Assembly (NCBI GenBank): GCA_963843455.1
Contig: CAWJKE010000016.1
Span: 1-64,000, forward strand
Direction of reading: 5' to 3'
Origin: CAIQPS01 sp963843455
GTDB lineage: Bacteria > Actinomycetota > Thermoleophilia > RBG-16-64-13
Length of the DNA stretch: 64,000 nucleotides
The notes beneath the pieces were generated by a model. It worked only from the letters and a program-made list of their open reading frames with translations. It was not told where the DNA came from and made no database searches. The translations under genes were made by a program, and so were the position numbers. Of the stretch, positions 1-7,756 are shown piece by piece; the stretch's first letter is position 1, and each line of letters starts with the position of its first letter.

Positions 1-1
1 G

Positions 2-601
2 CAGGCGCATCTGGCCGCAGCCGACCACGTGCAAAGCTACGCCCAGATCGCTTTGGGAAGGGAGTACGACGTGGTCGTCACCCATGCTGGGCAGACAGGG
101 GTCAATCACTACCAGGCGGAGAAGGCGGCAAACGTGGCCGCCAAGGCGGCTAGGGCGGGGGGCTACTTGGTGGTTATCGCGGATACCACGGACATCGATC
201 CAGTCGGAACCGGCTCCTATCGCCGACTGCTCGAGCTTCTGTCCGACGTTGGCCCGAAGGCTTTCGTCCAAATGATCCAGGCGGAGGACTGGGAGTTCGT
301 CCACGATCAGTGGGGGGTGCAGACCTGGGCGAAGTTGTTCGACAAGATCCCTCCAGGCCACGTGTTCTACCTCAGCCCTCAGACAACGATGAACGACTAC
401 CCCATACTCGGTTGTGCCGACCCGACTCCTTTGCTGATAGGCGCGTCGGGGCGTGAGACTGCCGAAATGGTCGCGCATTTCGTCACGGCGGCCGTCGCCC
501 AAGCCTGCGAGGACTCCGAGGCGGTAACGGGGCGCAAGGCGATAATTGCTTATCTGGCCGACGGCCCACACGGCATCCCCCGAGGGCCGGGCACCCGCTG
601 A
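2..601 (+). CDS. LarA-like (DUF2088) protein, C-terminal part, 5' truncated by window edge
   Basis: The reading frame is open from base 2, so the gene starts outside the window; the GTG at 29 is internal. The visible 200 residues resemble the C-terminal domain of nickel-dependent lactate racemase (LarA) and related DUF2088 proteins: a VVVTHAG strand, an AGGYLVVIADTTDID segment and a terminal ADGPHGIP stretch comparable to the usual PEGPYTLP-like end. LarA enzymes use a nickel-pincer cofactor to racemise 2-hydroxyacids, but many DUF2088 members have other or unknown substrates. The catalytic N-terminal domain is not in view, so substrate cannot be called. No terminator is obvious before the repeat beginning at 643. 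Confidence 0.6.
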   Translation, partial: QAHLAAADHVQSYAQIALGREYDVVVTHAGQTGVNHYQAEKAANVAAKAARAGGYLVVIADTTDIDPVGTGSYRRLLELLSDVGPKAFVQMIQAEDWEFVHDQWGVQTWAKLFDKIPPGHVFYLSPQTTMNDYPILGCADPTPLLIGASGRETAEMVAHFVTAAVAQACEDSEAVTGRKAIIAYLADGPHGIPRGPGTR

Positions 602-642
602 GCGTAGAACTGGAGCCGGGATCGCGAGCCCGTTAGCTGGTT

Positions 643-828
643 GTCCATGGTGTGTCACGGAGTGCTCCCAAGTATCACCACGTACCACCGGGTTATGAGC
701 CCGGCGGTTGGCCGTCCATGGCGTATCACAGAGTGCTCTTATGCAGGCAAAACGGCCTCGTCGATGTCCATATTGTCCATGGTGTTACCCCTTCTATCAT
801 CTCGGTAGGGGTAAGTTCAGGGGTCAAG
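643..828. repeat. 186-bp direct repeat, copy 1, with tRNA-Met anticodon-arm core
   Basis: This copy matches 3954-4139 in order and in length (186 bp each), with scattered substitutions. Both contain several GTCCAtggYGTatCAC-type motifs around a core, here 689-703. That core is identical to the anticodon arm of the intact tRNA-fMet gene at 6802-6816. Both end in GGTAGGGGTAAGTTCAGGGGTCAAG. Multiple short arm-like repeats around a tRNA-identical core is the layout of a tyrosine-recombinase attachment site. Reading it as an att remnant is inference, since no integrase gene is present. Confidence 0.7.
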
Positions 829-829
829 A

Positions 830-1456
830 CTAGTGAACGTTAGGAGGTAGAGCGGTGCGGCTGCACGCTTGCCCTCTCATCGGGCGCTTCCTGAGCCGGT
901 AAAGTGCCGTGACGCCCAAACACGCGAGCAAGAGCACCACAAGCCCGCCTGGCCTCCGCACAGATTGAACAAGGCCTCCGGCCAACGACGAAACCAGCAC
1001 GACCCTTCCCAAGAGCTGAGTTGGCGATACCTCCAACGGGTCTGGCGTGGTGTTTGCGTCCCCTTGCGTGATGAAACGCGGACCAGAGGCATGGTTCTCG
1101 ACGCTCTTCACGCGGTGAGTCAGATAAGGAGTGTCATAGCCCTCGGTATCGAAGCCCGACCGAGATGTAAGCCGATAGGTAACGACGTCGCCCACCCGGA
1201 CGGTGTCAGGGTCCACATCTCTGATGACTACCAGGCTACCCACCGGTACGCTGGGCTCCATGCTTCCCGTGAGGACCAACAGCGGCCTGTAACTCCCGAG
1301 CAGGCAATCGACTTTCGGTACGAAGGAAGCGACGATGACGAGCAACGTTAGGCCAGCCAGCATCCAGAGACCCACGTTGCCCAGGCATATGATGGACTTT
1401 TTGAGCCGCTGCTGCGTCATCCGCAGGACTGCCTTTCGGAAGAGGGGCGGCACCAT
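830..1456 (-). CDS. SipW/ER-type signal peptidase I (second in TasA operon)
   Basis: Membrane-bound signal peptidase of the S26B (SipW/SEC11) branch, which uses a Ser-His rather than Ser-Lys dyad. A membrane segment near residues 25-48 is followed by the nucleophile motif TGSMEP, a VGDVVTYR strand, the THRV histidine motif and an ITQGDAN box. A second hydrophobic segment lies near the C terminus before a basic tail. The ORF opens at 1456 (208 aa), but the ATG at residue 13 (MTQQ, about 1420) is equally plausible. It lies downstream of another signal peptidase (start 2272) and a TasA-like protein (start 2930), so it probably matures secreted fibre-type proteins. Two such peptidases in one operon is unusual. 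Confidence 0.85.
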   Translation of the reverse strand: MVPPLFRKAVLRMTQQRLKKSIICLGNVGLWMLAGLTLLVIVASFVPKVDCLLGSYRPLLVLTGSMEPSVPVGSLVVIRDVDPDTVRVGDVVTYRLTSRSGFDTEGYDTPYLTHRVKSVENHASGPRFITQGDANTTPDPLEVSPTQLLGRVVLVSSLAGGLVQSVRRPGGLVVLLLACLGVTALYRLRKRPMRGQACSRTALPPNVH

Positions 1457-1573
1457 GCCGCAGATATGTTCCCCTTACCTCAATCGGCAGTGGCAAGAAC
1501 ATCCTAGAGACCGGTAGCGGATTCAGTGCGGTATGTCCGTCGCCGAAGTCGGCCACCCAGAGGGTGGGTAGCG

Positions 1574-2272
1574 TCACCTCCCCGGAGTAGTCGTCCCCGT
1601 CTCGGTCGACGCAGCGACCTGCTCCGTGGTGGTTGTTCCGGGCGGCGTCGGGGCCTGCTCCGTCGTTGTGGTGGTCTCCGGAGGCGCCGGCGGCGGCTCG
1701 GTCGTGGTGGTCGTCTCAGGAGGCGGGGGCGGCTGCTCCGTGGTGGTAGTTGTCTCGAGCGATGTCGGGAGCTCTTCCGTGGTAGCGGTCCCCAGAGGCA
1801 TGAGTACCTGGACGTCGGTGTCCGTGGTTGTGGAGTCAGTCTCCCAAGTGCCCGCTTCGATGCTTCCTTTCACCCGCCGACCGTCCGAGAGACTCGCGTG
1901 AACCCCAAGAGCAAGACGACCTAGATACGGAACGTGGAAGCGCACGATGCCAAGAACGGTCGCGTTCTTGAAAGTATCGGGAGAACCGTTCGCATCGCCC
2001 TTCGTCACAAGACGGCCATTCTCACGCGCGATGATCCTATGCGCTATGAGTGTCCCGTCAACGGTCAGGACGACAATGTCGCCTACCTTGGGATCACCCG
2101 AAGTGACGTAGACCAAGTCCCCGACCTTCAAAGTGGGCGACATGCTGCCGCTCGCGATCGAATATGTCCGGTACCCGACAATGTCGGCTCGGCCTAGCAA
2201 GGCTGAGATAAAGAGGAGGCACAGCAGAGAAATGATGCCGATGCCTACCCAAGCGGCGATCTTCTTCCACAT
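1574..2272 (-). CDS. SipW-type signal peptidase I with Thr/Pro/Glu-rich tail
   Basis: The start ATG at 2272 (MWKKIAAW) directly precedes a membrane helix; the frame extends further upstream but that part is not protein-like. The catalytic serine is in SGSMSP, followed by VGDLVYV, VGDIVVL, the AHRII histidine motif and TKGDANGSPD, all typical of SipW/SEC11-type peptidases. From about residue 170 the sequence becomes a low-complexity tail of repeated ETTTTTE-P-rich units ending TTTPGR. The membrane segment and catalytic domain place this tail outside the cell, where it could span or bind the wall; that role is inference. The gene sits between tasA-like 2346-2930 and the second peptidase and is likely co-transcribed under the c-di-GMP riboswitch. 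Confidence 0.88.
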   Translation of the reverse strand: MWKKIAAWVGIGIISLLCLLFISALLGRADIVGYRTYSIASGSMSPTLKVGDLVYVTSGDPKVGDIVVLTVDGTLIAHRIIARENGRLVTKGDANGSPDTFKNATVLGIVRFHVPYLGRLALGVHASLSDGRRVKGSIEAGTWETDSTTTDTDVQVLMPLGTATTEELPTSLETTTTTEQPPPPPETTTTTEPPPAPPETTTTTEQAPTPPGTTTTEQVAASTETGTTTPGR

Positions 2273-2345
2273 ATGACGCTTCAACCTTCTCGGCGGATCA
2301 GCGAGGGAGCGGGCGGGATCGCCCGCTCCCTCACAGTTCCGTTCC

Positions 2346-2930
2346 TTACTGGATGGCCTTCTGGCCGAGTTCGAAGTCCAGTGAGAGCCTGACGCCATCG
2401 CCCTGGCCCATGTTGTCGTTGGCCGAGCTCCACCAATTCATCTGGAGCACCACGTAGACGGTGCCACCGGCCGGGACAAGGATGCTGGAGTCATAATCAG
2501 TCGGCATAACATCGAACATCCCGCTATATAGCGAAACGTCGTTCGGTCCCCCTGCCCAGTACGGGCTGTTGTTGGGGCTCACAAACAGGCGGCCACCGAG
2601 TAGGCTCGCGAGGTCGTTATTACCGTCGAGTCCCGCGGTGCCGGTCCAGATGACGTTCTGGAGATCCAAGTAACCGGGGATGGATCCGGTGTTAACGACG
2701 CGCCATATCTGGACACGCTGCCAGTCAGGCGCGATATTGGATACGGTGAAGGTGGCGCCGGCAGTTGCATTACCGTCCACGTCCACTTGCAGCGTAGCCG
2801 CTTGGATGTCATTCGGACCGACGTCGTTTGTGTCGCTAAGGTAGGCACCCGTCGTAGCCAAAGCGACCGTGGCGATGATCAAAGCCGCAAGCACTGCAGA
2901 CGGGATGATCCATTTCATCTTCTTCTTCAT
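2346..2930 (-). CDS. TasA/camelysin-like secreted protein
   Basis: About 194 aa. The N terminus is a signal peptide: MKKKMKW, then a hydrophobic core ending ATVALATTGAYLSDT. The A-T-x-A-Y-L/F-S-D-T junction is characteristic of SipW-processed TasA/camelysin family proteins. The mature part is a beta-rich domain with VDVDGNATAGATFTVSNIAP and AGGTVYVVLQM segments and no cysteines. The ATG at 2930 has GGAGAGG upstream; a TTG six codons earlier is the alternative. It is the first gene after the riboswitch and is followed by two SipW-type peptidases that probably process it. In Bacillus, TasA forms biofilm fibres; fibre formation here is inferred. Confidence 0.82.
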   Translation of the reverse strand: MKKKMKWIIPSAVLAALIIATVALATTGAYLSDTNDVGPNDIQAATLQVDVDGNATAGATFTVSNIAPDWQRVQIWRVVNTGSIPGYLDLQNVIWTGTAGLDGNNDLASLLGGRLFVSPNNSPYWAGGPNDVSLYSGMFDVMPTDYDSSILVPAGGTVYVVLQMNWWSSANDNMGQGDGVRLSLDFELGQKAIQ

Positions 2931-3126
2931 ATCGATCTTCCTCTCCAATTTCCTTTCGCGGGAGTGTGCCCCACTCGAACATCGGTGCGGGAGTCACTCA
3001 ACAGAACAGGGACTCGAAGCCGTGAGCAAAGAAGAATCAGCCGTTCTGAAGCACCACCTCCCCCTCGGTCACCAGGCGTCCGCCCCTGCCCCCGGTCCAG
3101 CGCGTTGGCCTACGCTCGGGCACAAG

Positions 3127-3167
3127 AAAAGGCAGCCGCTCCCCGCTCCTCGGGAGCCCGGCTGCCC
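3127..3167 (-). terminator. Rho-independent terminator overlapping the riboswitch 3' side
   Basis: On the minus strand GGCAGCCG pairs with CGGCTGCC across a loop of about 20 nt and is followed by TTTTCTT. The 5' arm lies inside the conserved 3' part of the aptamer, so terminator and aptamer cannot fold together. That predicts transcription read-through (ON) when ligand is bound. Confidence 0.8.
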
Positions 3168-3240
3168 AGTAATCAACGAATGGGTCCGATGGCTTTGCGT
3201 CCCCGCCTTACGACGGGTTTGCTCTTGTCAAGAAGCGAAA
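3145..3240 (-). promoter_or_regulatory. Cyclic di-GMP-I (GEMM) riboswitch aptamer
   Basis: The minus strand carries the GEMM-I signature in order: AGAGCAAACCCG, a GTAA tetraloop helix, GGCGGGGACGCAAAGCC, ATCGGACC, then AGCCGGGCTCCCGA. These correspond to the conserved GCAAACC, GGGACGCAAAGCC and AGCnGGGnnnCCGA segments, including the guanine before CAAAC used for c-di-GMP recognition. It lies between a strong promoter and the TasA-like gene with an overlapping terminator. The ends are approximate. Confidence 0.9.
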
Positions 3241-3270
3241 CTTGCGTTCCTCTACTCAACCTACCGGGCG

Positions 3271-3299
3271 ACTGTAGTACCTGGTTCGCTATTTGTCAA
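3271..3299 (-). promoter_or_regulatory. Sigma70-type promoter of the TasA/SipW operon
   Basis: On the minus strand a perfect TTGACA (3294-3299) is separated by 17 bp from TACAGT (3271-3276). Transcription would start near 3264, about 25-30 nt before the riboswitch. A second TTGACA lies a little further upstream, near 3330. Confidence 0.75.
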
Positions 3300-3953
3300 A
3301 TATTTTGTCGCACGGTGCATAACAACCAGTATTTGTCAAATCGCTATGGTCCCGATCACCTCTACGGCATCAAGGTTGATCCACCCACCGAGGCGCTCGA
3401 TCACCACAACGTGTTCACCGCGAATGAGTACCGCCTGAGGTGTTAGGGTCTCCACGACATGTAAGGAAGACCCAAGAAGCACTAACCAGGCGAGATTCAC
3501 CGAGACCCAGATCGTCGGCGTGCAAGAAGCGGACGCCTAAGGGGCGGGCGCGAGAGAGGTATGCAACCGCAACGGAGTCTGCGAGCGGACCTTCTGAACC
3601 GCAACGGCCTTCCTGGAGGCTCCAACCTTTGAGAGGTTCACGCTGACCAAAGCGTGACACCGCATCGCATTCTGTTAGGGGTACGGGAAGCGGCGTGGGC
3701 CTGACGAGTTGCTCATGGCGTACTACCACGTACTGGGACAACGACGATGCGACCTTCGGGCGTGCGGTGACCGAAGGTATGGACTCGTCCGACGGACTTC
3801 TTTGGCTCCGATGCCCCGGTGGGACTTGAGCACAGCGCATGTAGAGGCGCGCAACGCCGTTCTTGAGGACCGACGTGGCGACGAGCCCCTCCCCCGTTCC
3901 GTTGCCCGGGAAGAACACCAGCAATTATCAGTCTTCTCGGCAGGTGATTGGCC
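3300..3953. other. Stretch without a recognisable gene
   Basis: Short open frames exist on both strands but none has a protein-like composition, a ribosome binding site or a recognisable family. It lies between the TasA promoter and repeat copy 2 and could be decayed mobile-element DNA. Confidence 0.5.
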
Positions 3954-4139
3954 GTCCATAGTGTGCTACTGCGTACCATCAAGTATCACCGCGTACCACG
4001 GAGTTATGAGCCCGGCGGTCGGGCGTCCACGGCGTATCACAGAGTGCTTCTATGCAGGCAAAACCCCGTGTCGCTCGTCCATATTGTCCATTGTGTGACC
4101 CCTTCTGTTATCTCGGTAGGGGTAAGTTCAGGGGTCAAG
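3954..4139. repeat. 186-bp direct repeat, copy 2, with tRNA-Met anticodon-arm core
   Basis: Counterpart of 643-828, with the same order of arm-like motifs, the core TTATGAGCCCGGCGG near 4002-4016 and the same terminal GGTAGGGGTAAGTTCAGGGGTCAAG. The two copies bracket the TasA/SipW operon together with its riboswitch, as expected if that segment arrived as one integrated unit. Confidence 0.7.
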
Positions 4140-4186
4140 CACTTTGAGAGATCAGCGAGCGCCCCGGTTCGCAAGGAGTGGACGTA

Positions 4187-4235
4187 TGCCCCCGGTAGGA
4201 CTCGAACCTACGCACGAGGTTTATGAGCCCGGCGG
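4187..4235 (-). pseudogene. 3' half of a CAT-anticodon tRNA (attachment-site remnant)
   Basis: On the minus strand there is an anticodon loop CTCATAA, a variable region, a perfect T arm (GTAGG-TTCGAGT-CCTAC) and an acceptor end CGGGGGCA. There is no D arm or 5' acceptor strand. The anticodon stem does not pair well, as if its 5' side came from the repeat core and its 3' side from a real tRNA. That makes it look like a recombination junction rather than a gene. Confidence 0.6.
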
Positions 4236-4246
4236 TTGGGCGTGAG

Positions 4247-5923
4247 TCAGGCCGTGACCCTTTCGACTTCTTCGATCGTCGTGGCACCCGCGAGGACCTT
4301 CAGACGGCCATCTTCGCGAAGCGTTCTCATGCCGGCGACAAGAGCCTGGGCCCGGATGTCGTCGGCACTGGCGTGATCCAGAATCAGCCGGCGGATGTCT
4401 CTGTCAACCGGAAGTGCTTCGAATAACCCGATCCGGCCACTGTACCCGGTGCCGAAGCAGCGGGCGCATCCAACGGCACGGGCAATAGTCGCTCCGGTGA
4501 CCCCGAGAAATTCCTTCTCCTCGCGGGTCATGTTCTCGGGCGTGAGGGTGACGATCTTCTTGCAGCGCGGACACAGTAGCCGGGCAAGCCGCTGCGCGAC
4601 CACACACTCGAGAGCCGACGCGATGAGGTAGGCCGGGAGATCCATCTCCATGAGCCTGGTGATGGCCGACGCGGCGTCGTTGGTGTGAAGGGTCGAGAGG
4701 ACCATGTGTCCGGTTAGTGACGCCTCGGCCGCGATCAAAGCGGTCTCGCGGTCCCGGATCTCACCGATCATGATGATGTCCGGATCGCTCCGCACCAGCG
4801 ACCGGAGCATGGAGGCGAAGGTGAGTCCGATGCTCGCTTTGATCTGGGACTGAACCATGCCCGGCATCTTGCGTTCCACGGGATCTTCGACAGTGTAGAT
4901 CTTGACCGCCGGGTTGTTCAGTTCCTCGAGGCCGGCATAGAGAGTGGTCGATTTCCCGGACCCGGTGGGACCTGTGATAAGGATCTCCCCCCAAGGCCTC
5001 CTCAGCGCCTTTCGGAAAAGGTGCAGTTCGTTCTCGCCCATCCCCAGTCGCTCGAGCGTGATGTGGAACATCCTATCGTCGAGCAGCCGGATGGTTACGT
5101 TCTCCCCGAAGACGGTGGGGACTGTCGCGATACGGAGGTCCATCGAGCGCCCGTCGGCCTGGAAGGTAGTCCCTCCGTCCTGAGGGAGGCGCTTCTCGGC
5201 GATGTCCATGTCGGCCAGGATCTTGATCCTTGAGACCACCCCGTCCTTGATCTCCCTGCGGATCTCCATCAAGGGATGCAGGACGCCGTCCACCCTCACG
5301 CGCACGACCATCCTGTCGGCTTGCGGCTCGAAGTGGATGTCCGAAGCCTTCTGCCGCATTCCCGCGGCCAGGATTTCGTCCACCAGCGAAACGACGGTGG
5401 CGTACTCGGCCACCTCGCGATCACTTGGCCCTCGCTCCTTCTGCTCTTGCTTTGCCGGGCTGTCCAGCCGGCCTCTGCGTGAGTACACAAGGTCGAGAGC
5501 CTCGTTCAGGCCGGCGGAAGTCGTCACGACAGGCACGACGTCTAAACCGGTGACCAGTCGGACATCGTCGATGGTGGGCACATCGGACGGGTTGACCATC
5601 GCGAGCATTAGCGCGCCCACCCCGTTGAAGTCGAGGGGCAGCACCTGGCGAGTCCGCGCGAACCTCTCAGTGAGAAGCCCCATGGCGCTCGGGTTCGGAA
5701 TCAGTTCGGTCAGGGCGGACAGCCCGTAGGTCCCCTGCCAGGCAAGGGCGGCGGCGATCTGATCCGTGGTGACGTACCCCAATTGGACAAGAGCCTCGCC
5801 CAGCCGCGCCCCGGTGGTCCACTGGTACTCGAGGCTGTTGTTCAGTTGAGCCTCGGTGATTACTCCTCGTTCGATGAGGACGTCACCGAGGCGAATGGTC
5901 CGCCGAATGTCGTTACTTACCAT
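4247..5923 (-). CDS. PilB/GspE-family secretion ATPase with MshEN c-di-GMP-binding repeats
   Basis: Hexameric ATPase that powers type IV pilus or type II secretion assembly at the inner membrane. The N terminus has two MshEN-type repeats, RLGDVLIERGVITEAQL and RLGEALVQLGYVTTDQI, each ending in a Q. This RLGxxL..G....Q pattern binds c-di-GMP in Vibrio MshE. The nucleotide-binding core has Walker A GPTGSGKST, an Asp box, Walker B IIMIGEIRDRET, a His box (LSTLHTNDA) and a tetracysteine zinc site (CPRCKK, CARCFGTG). The start MVSNDIRR at 5923 fits family length (558 aa), but no clear ribosome binding site is seen and the frame stays open to 6070. No other pilus genes are visible here. Confidence 0.9.
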   Translation of the reverse strand: MVSNDIRRTIRLGDVLIERGVITEAQLNNSLEYQWTTGARLGEALVQLGYVTTDQIAAALAWQGTYGLSALTELIPNPSAMGLLTERFARTRQVLPLDFNGVGALMLAMVNPSDVPTIDDVRLVTGLDVVPVVTTSAGLNEALDLVYSRRGRLDSPAKQEQKERGPSDREVAEYATVVSLVDEILAAGMRQKASDIHFEPQADRMVVRVRVDGVLHPLMEIRREIKDGVVSRIKILADMDIAEKRLPQDGGTTFQADGRSMDLRIATVPTVFGENVTIRLLDDRMFHITLERLGMGENELHLFRKALRRPWGEILITGPTGSGKSTTLYAGLEELNNPAVKIYTVEDPVERKMPGMVQSQIKASIGLTFASMLRSLVRSDPDIIMIGEIRDRETALIAAEASLTGHMVLSTLHTNDAASAITRLMEMDLPAYLIASALECVVAQRLARLLCPRCKKIVTLTPENMTREEKEFLGVTGATIARAVGCARCFGTGYSGRIGLFEALPVDRDIRRLILDHASADDIRAQALVAGMRTLREDGRLKVLAGATTIEEVERVTA

Positions 5924-6075
5924 AAGTATGGCATCGGGCGGAAGGACGAACGCCTTTAGGGTCCGCGTGTCGCGCAAAACAACCGATGATATCGGCGAGC
6001 AGAGCCAAGACTCGTCTTCAGCCGTTTCGGCGCACCTGTGCGCCTGAGTTGGCAAGCGATTTGCGAGCACCTTGT

Positions 6076-6165
6076 ATTGGCTAGGACAAGCCGTCCATAT
6101 GGTCCGCTAAATACCGCTGAATACCACCATATTGCATCTGGGAAGGGGTCAATTCAGGGGTAAAC
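6076..6165. repeat. Degenerate third copy of the arm-repeat element
   Basis: Contains GCCGTCCATAtGGT, ATACCgCTGAATACCACC and GGGGTCAATTCAGGGGT, matching the beginning, middle and end motifs of the 186-bp repeats. The tRNA core is missing. It lies just upstream of the gspE-like gene, so that gene is also bracketed by repeat copies. Confidence 0.5.
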
Positions 6166-6197
6166 CGCGCTGAAGGGGTACGGCGCCCCAGTCAGCC

Positions 6198-6257
6198 AAA
6201 AGAAAAAGGCCCGGAAAACCGGACCTTTTCTAGGTAGCGGGGACCCGACTTGAAACA
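6198..6257. repeat. Duplicate of the tRNA-fMet terminator and 3' end
   Basis: The run AAAAGAAAAAGGCCCGGA, its hairpin and the following GTAGCGGGGAC repeat those at 6727-6780, which belong to the intact tRNA-fMet gene. Here the tRNA part decays after about 25 nt. A duplicated tRNA 3' end bracketing a short insert is typical after site-specific integration. Confidence 0.65.
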
Positions 6258-6315
6258 ACCACCGACATTGTCTTCCGCCTGGTGACGGCCTAGAACGCGC
6301 AAAACGCCTGCAATC

Positions 6316-6345
6316 GGAGGGGGTTCAAATCCCCCGTCGCCCGCA
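6316..6345 (+). pseudogene. T-arm and acceptor fragment of a tRNA-like gene
   Basis: GGGGG-TTCAAAT-CCCCC forms a perfect T arm (6319-6335), followed by GTCGCCC as a possible 3' acceptor strand. No matching 5' acceptor or D arm was found upstream, so this is a fragment. Confidence 0.45.
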
Positions 6346-6384
6346 GTGCTACAGTGAGGCACCGATCGCAAGGGGGAGTAAGAG

Positions 6385-6576
6385 ATGGGTTGGTGGGCCG
6401 GGTGGCTGGAGCGGCGGACCTGTCCGCATAACTGGGAGCTGATTGAGAAGCAGAAGATCCTGGGCGGGCCACCTCGGGAGATACCATGCGTGGAGTGGCA
6501 TTACATCTATGTCTACCGTTGCCGCAACTGCGGCACTATCAAGAGAAAGAATGACCGCTGGTCGCCCATCCAGTAG
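6385..6576 (+). CDS. Small putative zinc-binding protein (63 aa)
   Basis: The ATG at 6385 follows AGGGGGAGTAAGAG, a good ribosome binding site. The protein has a tryptophan-rich start (MGWWAGWLE) and two cysteine pairs, the CPHN and CRNCG motifs, in a basic zinc-ribbon-like context (YRCRNCGTIKRKN). Proteins of this kind are frequent in phages and integrative elements. It lies between the duplicated tRNA ends at 6198 and 6728, which fits a mobile origin. No function can be assigned. Confidence 0.6.
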   Translation: MGWWAGWLERRTCPHNWELIEKQKILGGPPREIPCVEWHYIYVYRCRNCGTIKRKNDRWSPIQ

Positions 6577-6727
6577 AGACACACCCTTTCTCTATCCCGG
6601 GGATGTTCGAAGATGGATGAGAGGGCCAGCCTCCACCGAGTACCGTCAAGACGCTGATCTGCACGGGCTCTACTTCGCGCTGGAGACTTCCCAGATGGGG
6701 AAACGTCACAGGTTCAATTCGGGTATC

Positions 6728-6762
6728 AAAAGAAAAAGGCCCGGATTACCAGGCCTTTTTCT
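6728..6762 (-). terminator. Terminator of tRNA-fMet
   Basis: AAAAAGGCC and GGCCTTTTT form a hairpin with A/T runs on both sides, immediately past the 3' end of the minus-strand tRNA gene. Confidence 0.75.
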
Positions 6763-6767
6763 TCATA

Positions 6768-6844
<77 letters not shown>

Positions 6845-7000
6845 CCGCTTGGAGACGGGAGTATAGCATAAGTGCAGTTTGGGAAACTATTTAGGGAGAG
6901 GCGATTCTTGGGACCCTTCGGTTGCAGAATGGTTAGCCGACCACTTGGGCGACCCGCAGCGTGCCGATCGAGCCCCCCCACGAATCACTGGCGTCGACAC

Positions 7001-7384
7001 TCATGGAATGGTGAACGTGCCCGAGACAGCGATGCTCTCTTTCACAATCTTGGCGACGTCGGGGTCCTGGCCTCCGTGCGGTATCGCGTAGAACGCGTAC
7101 CCGTATTCCCCAGGGGACAAGTCCCCGATGGTCAGCGTCATGCCGCGGGCAGAATTACCGTCCGACGCCAATTCACTATGGCCGTCCGGATAGGTGAGAA
7201 AGAGAGCGACGAACCTGGGTTCGCCGCCGAATGTGCCGATCTTGATGGTTGCCTCGCGGGTGTTGTTATCGACGGTCACACTCGTCGTGAGTGCCGTCTC
7301 CGAAGTGCACCCGCTCACCACTACCAGCAGTAGCGCCATGGCGAACCCGAGAACGACACACCTCTTGAACATCATGGTTCTCAT
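7001..7384 (-). CDS. Small lipoprotein of unknown function
   Basis: 127 aa. A hydrophobic signal of about 20 residues ends in the lipobox VVSGC, followed by a short Ser/Thr linker, so the mature protein should be a lipid-anchored surface protein of about 100 residues. The rest is strand-rich (TTSVTVDNNTREATIKIGTFGG, then DLSPGEYGYAFYAIP) and may form a small beta-sandwich. Starts at MRTMM, MMFKR or MFKR are all possible within 12 nt of 7384. It is divergent from the UPF0182 gene. No family was recognised. Confidence 0.7.
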   Translation of the reverse strand: MRTMMFKRCVVLGFAMALLLVVVSGCTSETALTTSVTVDNNTREATIKIGTFGGEPRFVALFLTYPDGHSELASDGNSARGMTLTIGDLSPGEYGYAFYAIPHGGQDPDVAKIVKESIAVSGTFTIP

Positions 7385-7756
7385 CCCTGTCTTACCTTGT
7401 TTCTGGCAAGCTGGCTTGATGGTCGGTCGCCCGCGGAGTTCCGTCTAGACGATACCACTCATGCAAGCACTTCTCTGCCTACAGTCCCGGCCTCCGACAC
7501 TCACGCAGCAGCACCGCACTCTGCAGCAAGCCTTCACCCGGCTCTGCCCAGCTTGGTTCTTCGCTGCCCCGCCTCACGCGGCGCGAGGCCGCCTCTTGAG
7601 GTTGTTATACTCCTCTCCGATGGATACCAACCCGCCCAGCCTTCCGAGCGGGCAGCCAGCGCGGCTGCATACGACTAGCCACGCCTCCCGTCGCAGACTG
7701 ATCGTCCTCGTCGCGGCGATCGTTGTCGTCGTGGTGATCTCGCGCTTGTCATCTTC

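Noticed and set aside
1526..1924. Arg/Gly-rich open frame on the plus strand
   Set aside because: Complement of the repetitive Thr-rich tail of the signal peptidase; the apparent repeats come from that tail.
3415..3924. 169-codon minus-strand frame in the gene-poor stretch
   Set aside because: No ribosome binding site, no protein-like segments and no recognisable family; it runs close to repeat copy 2.
6234..6345. Possible second tRNA or tmRNA gene
   Set aside because: Only a decayed tRNA-fMet 3' end and an isolated T arm/acceptor; no 5' half or tag-reading frame could be found upstream.
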